DNA from: an uncultured Pseudoxanthomonas sp.
GTDB lineage: Bacteria; Pseudomonadota; Gammaproteobacteria; Xanthomonadales; Xanthomonadaceae
Direction of reading: 5' to 3'
Assembly (NCBI RefSeq): GCF_946886695.1
Contig: NZ_CAMPJD010000030.1
Location: 1-51,978 of the forward strand
DNA length: 51,978 nt
The position numbers and the translations under genes are program-made. The notes below the pieces were generated by a model, which was not told the DNA's origin, searched no databases, and saw only the letters and a list, made by a program, of their open reading frames with translations. Within the stretch, counting starts at the first letter, position 1. Each line of letters begins with the position of its first letter. Below, in pieces: positions 47,721 to 51,978 of this stretch.

Positions 47721-49837
47721 GAGCGCTACGCTTCGGCCTTCAGGCGCGCTTCCTGGTGGCGATGGCGATCATGCTGGTCGTGGTCATGGCGCTGCTCGCG
47801 ACACTGCTGCAGCGCCAGAAGATGATGCAGCAGGAAGTCGCCGATCTCGGGCGCGACGCCATGCATGGCATGGTCGAGGACAGCCTGCGCCGGCACGGCG
47901 AGGCCACGGTGGACCAGTTGGGGGATGCGCTCGCCAACCCGCTGTACTACTTCGATCTGGACGCCATCGGCAGCATCGTGCGTTCGGCACAGAAAGAGCC
48001 TGACGTTAGTTACGTGCTGGTGTACGACAACCAGGGCAGGATCATCCATGACGGTACGGCGGACATCGCCGTCTATGGGCAGACGATGACCGACCCGTTG
48101 GCCTACGAGGCCGTCAACGCGCGCAGCATGCATACGCAGTGGTCGGCGCAGATCGTGGACGTGTCCGAACCCATCATGATCGGCAGCGAACGCATCGGCG
48201 GGGTACGCGTCGGGTACTCGGTGGCCTCCGTGCGGGCGTACGAGGAGAAGGCCATCGCGGCCGCGCGGGCGCGCCTCAACGAACTCGGCGCGCGCCACCT
48301 CGGCTGGATCGCCTTGCTGCTGGCCGCGCTGGTCGCGGCCTGCGTGGCGACCATGCTGTATGTACAGCGCACGCTGATCCGTCCTGTCCGGCAACTCGCG
48401 CGCGCGGCGCACGACATCGAGGTAGGCAACTACAACGGCGAGCGCATGACCAGCGAGCGCCAGGACGAAGTCGGCGAACTGGTGCGCGCATTCGGCACCA
48501 TGAGCGACAGCATCGCGCGGCACGACCGCGATGTGCGCCGCATGGCGTACACCGACTCGCTGACCGGGTTGACCAATCGGCTGGCGTTCCGCGAAAGCCT
48601 CGATCACCGACTGATGATGCTGCGTGGCGCGGGGCGGCAGCTGGCCCTGCTGTTCGCCGATATCGATGATTTCAAGCGCGTCAACGACACCCTGGGTCAC
48701 GAGGCGGGCGACGAAGTACTGCAGCTGTTCGCGCACCGCATCCGCGATGCCGTGGAGCAGATGGGGGGCGATGATGCCTTGCTCGCCCGCTTCGGTGGCG
48801 ACGAGTTCGTGATCCTGATCCAGGACGGCGACGTGCGCGGCAGCGCCACGCGCCTGGCGGAGAAGCTGGTGGCCGAGCTGGGCCGTCCCATCGTGGTGCA
48901 GGACCGCCAGGTCTTCCTGGGTACCTCCATCGGCATCACCTTGTTCCCGGAAGACGCCTCCGGTGCGACCGCGCTGATGAAGAACGGCGACATCGCGATG
49001 TACCAGGCCAAGGTGGCCGGCAAGAACTGCTACCGCTTCTACAGCCGTGCGATGGACCAGGCCGTGGAGCGTCGCGTGCGCATGGAGCAGGAACTGCGCG
49101 GCGCGTGGGAGCGTGGCGAACTGAGCCTGATGTACCAGCCGGTGTTCCGCATGGCGGACAGTCGCATCGTCGGTGCCGAGGCGCTGCTGCGTTGGCAGCA
49201 TCCGGAGCTGGGCATGGTGGCGCCGTCCGTCTTCATCGACGTGGCCGAACAGAGCGGACTGATCGAGAGCATCGGCCCCCGCGTGCTGCGTGCTGCCTGC
49301 ACTGCAGCCGCGCGCTGGGGTACCGATCGCGATGCGCTGGATCCGCTGTTCGTCTCGGTCAACGTGTCGCCGCGCCAACTGCGCAGCGGCGACCTGCCGG
49401 ACGTCGTGGCCGAGTGCCTGCGCGATACGGGGCTGGCGGCATCGCGGTTGCACCTCGAGCTCACCGAGACCGCCGTCATCAGCGACGAGGCGCACGCCAG
49501 CGCGCTGCTGGCCACGCTGCATCGCACCGGCGTGAAGGTCTGGCTGGACGATTTCGGCACCGGTTTCTCAGGCCTGAGCCATTTGCGCCGCGTGCCGGTG
49601 GATGGCGTGAAGATCGACCGCAGTTTCATCGCCGACATGCTGCGCGACCCGGACGATCTCGCGCTGACCACGGCCATCATCGCGATGGCGCATTCGCTCG
49701 GTATCACCGTGGTGGCGGAGGGCGTGGAGAAGGAAGGCCAGTTCAACCTGCTGCGCGAGCGCGGCTGCGATCTGGCGCAGGGCTACTGGCTGGGGTATCC
49801 GGTCACAGCGGCCGAGTTCGCGCAGCTCGTGGCTTGA
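47717..49837 (+). CDS. Membrane-bound GGDEF-EAL protein (c-di-GMP turnover)
   Basis: 706 residues from GTG 47717 (overlapping the previous stop). TM1 about 9-32; a periplasmic domain to about 195 (LANPLYYFDLDAIGSIVRSA, VLVYDNQGRIIHDGTA); TM2 (WIALLLAALVAACVATMLYV); HAMP (RTLIRPVRQLARAAHDIEVG); GGDEF domain with an intact RFGGDEFVIL; EAL domain with EALLRWQHP, NVSPRQL, LELTETAVI, DDFGTGFSGL, KIDRSFI, AEGVEKEGQ and QGYWLGYPV. Both catalytic sites look complete, so it could make and degrade c-di-GMP. The allosteric I-site position (RxxD) reads GDDA, so product inhibition through it is unlikely. The operon link with a periplasmic binding protein points to ligand-gated control. Confidence 0.94.
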   Translation: MRALRFGLQARFLVAMAIMLVVVMALLATLLQRQKMMQQEVADLGRDAMHGMVEDSLRRHGEATVDQLGDALANPLYYFDLDAIGSIVRSAQKEPDVSYVLVYDNQGRIIHDGTADIAVYGQTMTDPLAYEAVNARSMHTQWSAQIVDVSEPIMIGSERIGGVRVGYSVASVRAYEEKAIAAARARLNELGARHLGWIALLLAALVAACVATMLYVQRTLIRPVRQLARAAHDIEVGNYNGERMTSERQDEVGELVRAFGTMSDSIARHDRDVRRMAYTDSLTGLTNRLAFRESLDHRLMMLRGAGRQLALLFADIDDFKRVNDTLGHEAGDEVLQLFAHRIRDAVEQMGGDDALLARFGGDEFVILIQDGDVRGSATRLAEKLVAELGRPIVVQDRQVFLGTSIGITLFPEDASGATALMKNGDIAMYQAKVAGKNCYRFYSRAMDQAVERRVRMEQELRGAWERGELSLMYQPVFRMADSRIVGAEALLRWQHPELGMVAPSVFIDVAEQSGLIESIGPRVLRAACTAAARWGTDRDALDPLFVSVNVSPRQLRSGDLPDVVAECLRDTGLAASRLHLELTETAVISDEAHASALLATLHRTGVKVWLDDFGTGFSGLSHLRRVPVDGVKIDRSFIADMLRDPDDLALTTAIIAMAHSLGITVVAEGVEKEGQFNLLRERGCDLAQGYWLGYPVTAAEFAQLVA

Positions 49838-49848
49838 AAGAGGGCGCG

Positions 49849-49979
49849 TTGTTGGAGCGATGTAAGTCGCGACCGTGCGCCATGACATGACGCGATGGTG
49901 CATCGCCCGACTTTCCTTGCGCGCTCCTTTACCCAAGACATTCTGATTGCTTCGGTCGCGACTTACGTCGCTCCTACAA
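49849..49979. repeat. Paired GTAG-type palindromic element, 'GCGAC...GTCGC' family
   Basis: Two 26-bp arms (left TTGTTGGAGCGATG..., right ending GCTCCTACAA), inverted with two mismatches, 131 bp in all. The left foot is degenerate (GTTG for GTAG). It lies between the GGDEF-EAL gene and the convergent exoD-like gene. Confidence 0.85.
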
Positions 49980-49991
49980 AAGCAGGAAGCG

Positions 49992-50615
49992 TCAGAACCA
50001 CCGCGCGATCAGCGCGCTCGTCGCTTCCACCAGATTGCCGGACAGGAAACCGAACACGATGACCGCGATGCTGCCCGTCACCCAGGCCACCAGCAGCAGC
50101 GCGCCGTCGCGTTCGAGCAGTGCGAAGGCGAACAGGAGCAGCAGGATGCCGAACACGTAGTTGGTGAACGGAATGGGTAGCGCCAGCAGCAGGCCCAACA
50201 GGATCAGCAGCAGGCCGGTGAAACTGAGCGCGATGCGGTTGTCCAGGAATGCGGACATGCGGGGACGTACCAGCTTCTCCAGTCGGTACAGCCACGGCGC
50301 CATGCGCTGGCGGAAACGCATCATCGCGCTGCGATGAGGACCACGGCGGGCCAGGAACTGCGGCAGCCACAACTTGCGCATGCCCAGCAGCAGTTGCGCG
50401 CCCACCAGGATCACCATCGGGCCGCCGATGGCGCCGCCCACGCCAGGGACCGGGATGAAGGCGGGGAGTACGCCGAGGAACAGCAGCATGCCGAAGGCGG
50501 CGGGACCGAAGTCCTTCAGCAGGTCGCCCAAGCGCAGTACATCGTCTGGATCGCCGGTGGCGAAGCCGTCCAGCAGGGCGACTGTGCTGGTATGGGGTGT
50601 CGCATCGGGAGCCAT
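49992..50615 (-). CDS. ExoD family membrane protein
   Basis: 207 residues from ATG 50615. The ExoD pattern is clear: DVLRLGDLLKDFGPAAFGMLLFLGVLPAFIPVPGVGGAIGGPMVILVGAQLLLGMRKLWLP (key segments LLFLGVLPAFIPVPG and LLLGMRKLWLP) and a second pair of helices (LSFTGLLLILLGLLLALPIPFTN, VFGILLLLFAFALLERDG, key RDG turn). ExoD was named for exopolysaccharide defects in rhizobia, but its molecular function is unknown. It starts 2 bp after the CorC-like gene, so the two are co-transcribed. I leave the gene symbol empty because orthology is unproven. Confidence 0.85.
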   Translation of the reverse strand: MAPDATPHTSTVALLDGFATGDPDDVLRLGDLLKDFGPAAFGMLLFLGVLPAFIPVPGVGGAIGGPMVILVGAQLLLGMRKLWLPQFLARRGPHRSAMMRFRQRMAPWLYRLEKLVRPRMSAFLDNRIALSFTGLLLILLGLLLALPIPFTNYVFGILLLLFAFALLERDGALLLVAWVTGSIAVIVFGFLSGNLVEATSALIARWF

Positions 50616-50616
50616 G

Positions 50617-51924
50617 TCAGACGGCCAGGTCTTCGCCGTCGGTTTCCGGCAGCTTCTGCAGCAGCAGCTTGTCGATGCGTGCGCCATCCAGGTCCACGAC
50701 CTCGAAACGCCAGCCCGCCCAGTCCAACCGCTCGCCGACATGCGGGATGCGGCCGAAGCGCTCGATCATCATGCCGGCGACGGTGTTGTATTCGTCATCG
50801 TCCGGCAGCGCCACGCCGCCGAGCAGCTCACGCAGGTCATCGTTCGGCAGCGATCCGTCCACCAGCAGCGAACCATCGTCGCGCACCACCACCAGCGGCG
50901 CATCCTCGGTGTTCTCGCTGGCCTGCAGGCGGCCGACCACCGCGCCCATCAGGTCGCTGAGGGTCACCAGGCCCTGGATCTCGCCGTACTCGTCGACCAC
51001 CAGGGCCAGCGACTGCTGTTCTTCGCGGAGGATCTCAAGCAGCTTCATCGCGTGGGTGGATTCGGAAACGAACAGCGGGTCGCGCAGGTCGCGGAATATC
51101 TCCGGCGAGGGATCGGCGAAGCGGTCCAGCAGCGTCTTCACTTCCAGCACGCCGACCACATCCTGGTCGCTGCCGCGGTAGACAGGGAAGCGCGAGAACT
51201 GCGATTCCCGCATCGTTTCCAGGTTCTCGCTGTAGCTGGCGGCCACATCCAGCCAGACGATCCGCTTGCGCGGCGTCATCAGGCTGTCGGCAGTACGGTC
51301 GCCCAAGCGCAGGACGCGGTTCATCATGTTGCGTTCGTCGACGTCGATGACGCCCTGCTCGTGGCTTTCCGTCACCAGCATGCGGATCTCTTCTTCGGTC
51401 ACCGCGTTGCGGTTGTCGTCGCGAATGCCGAGCATGCGCAGCACGCCGCGGTTGATCGCGCCCAGCACGAACACCACCGGCCGCGCGATGCGCGACAACC
51501 AGTCCAGCGGAATGGCCACGGCCGATGCGATGACTTCGGCATTGGTCAGCGCCAGGCGCTTGGGGATCAGTTCGCCGAAGATCACCGAACTGGCGGTGAT
51601 CAGCGTGACCGCAGATGCGGTACCGATGGCGGTCGTATAGCGCTGGGCGTCGGGCCAGATGCCGGCCAGCCAGCCGGCGATCATCTGGCCGATGGCATCG
51701 CCACCGAACATACCGGTCAGGATGCCCAAGCCGGTGATGCCCACCTGCACAGTCGACAGCAGATTGTCGGGATGCTCGGCCAGGTGCAGGGCGACGCGGG
51801 CGCCGCGGCTCTCCTGCGCCATCTGTTTCAACTTCAGTTTGCGCGAAGTCATCAGGGCCATCTCCGACAGGGCGAAGAAGGCGTTGATGACGATCAGGAA
51901 CGCGACGATGAGCAGCTCAAGCAC
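50617..51924 (-). CDS. CNNM/CorC-type membrane protein with CBS domains (hemolysin C family)
   Basis: 435 residues. DUF21/CNNM transmembrane part (about 1-150) with LIVAFLIVINAFFALSEMAL, VQVGITGLGILTGMFGG and VIFGELIPKRLAL; a CBS pair (about 205-325) with MTPRKRIVWLD, SRFPVYRGSDQDVVGVLEVK, and LALVVDEYGEIQGLVTLSDL; and a C-terminal CorC_HlyC domain (VDGSLPNDDLRELL, NTVAGMMIERFGRIPHVGE). Family members are linked to Mg2+/Co2+ efflux or homeostasis; 'hemolysin' is a historical label. It is the first gene of a two-gene unit with the exoD-like gene. The start ATG 51924 gives a normal N-terminus. The last 54 bp of the window hold only its upstream region. Confidence 0.92.
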   Translation of the reverse strand: MLELLIVAFLIVINAFFALSEMALMTSRKLKLKQMAQESRGARVALHLAEHPDNLLSTVQVGITGLGILTGMFGGDAIGQMIAGWLAGIWPDAQRYTTAIGTASAVTLITASSVIFGELIPKRLALTNAEVIASAVAIPLDWLSRIARPVVFVLGAINRGVLRMLGIRDDNRNAVTEEEIRMLVTESHEQGVIDVDERNMMNRVLRLGDRTADSLMTPRKRIVWLDVAASYSENLETMRESQFSRFPVYRGSDQDVVGVLEVKTLLDRFADPSPEIFRDLRDPLFVSESTHAMKLLEILREEQQSLALVVDEYGEIQGLVTLSDLMGAVVGRLQASENTEDAPLVVVRDDGSLLVDGSLPNDDLRELLGGVALPDDDEYNTVAGMMIERFGRIPHVGERLDWAGWRFEVVDLDGARIDKLLLQKLPETDGEDLAV

Positions 51925-51978
51925 GGCAACCTCCGTTCAGGGCGGGGAGGGCCGGCAGGGCGGGCGGGAGATCGGCTA

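Overview
The window looks like a contig from a GC-rich member of the Xanthomonadaceae (Gammaproteobacteria). Pseudoxanthomonas, Stenotrophomonas, Lysobacter or a relative would fit, but I cannot fix the genus from sequence alone. The clues are the gene neighbourhoods (queA-tgt-yajC-secD-secF, ftsY-mutY-yggX, suhB divergent from trmJ), the TonB-dependent receptor/glycosidase loci, a TraB/GumN-type protein, and many GTAG-type palindromic repeats like the SMAG elements of Stenotrophomonas. Almost everything is chromosomal housekeeping plus two nutrient-scavenging islands. I see no rRNA, CRISPR array, prophage or transposase gene. One tRNA (Phe-GAA) is present.

Layout. Positions 1-~570 are foreign to the rest: lower GC, and on the minus strand an open frame of Bacteroidetes-style Ig/PKD-like adhesin repeats. 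It joins at a G-run to a 5'-truncated TraB/GumN gene (~580-1146), which is probably a chimeric assembly junction. Then come dxs, an HNH endonuclease, an acyl-CoA dehydrogenase and a small lipoprotein. A beta-glucan type utilization locus follows (about 6.5-15.2 kb): a secreted GH30 glycosidase, divergent from a TonB-dependent receptor, a GH3 beta-glucosidase lipoprotein and an MFS sugar permease. A consensus-like promoter with a perfect LacI-type operator precedes the receptor. Next are a secreted Rid-family protein, a hypothetical, an RluF-type pseudouridine synthase, a RIO kinase, tRNA-Phe, a lipoprotein, and the ftsY-mutY-yggX operon. An orphan flagellar-rod-like small gene, htpG, rsmD-coaD, a lipoprotein, a ferredoxin, a gamma-glutamyltransferase, a metallo-hydrolase and upp come after.

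A phosphorus-scavenging island (about 30.9-36.6 kb) has a TonB-dependent receptor divergent from a phytase-like beta-propeller lipoprotein, an exported metallophosphoesterase and an exported inorganic pyrophosphatase. Together these could import and strip phosphate from organic phosphates. Then a class III aminotransferase sits divergent from an Lrp/AsnC regulator, followed by queA-tgt (queuosine), yajC-secD-secF (protein export), suhB/trmJ, and a two-gene module of a PhnD-like periplasmic binding protein overlapping a membrane GGDEF-EAL protein. An ExoD-like protein and a CNNM/CorC-type CBS protein close the window.

Intergenic space is rich in paired palindromic (REP/SMAG-like) elements of several sequence families sharing one architecture. 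Several good intrinsic terminators are visible.
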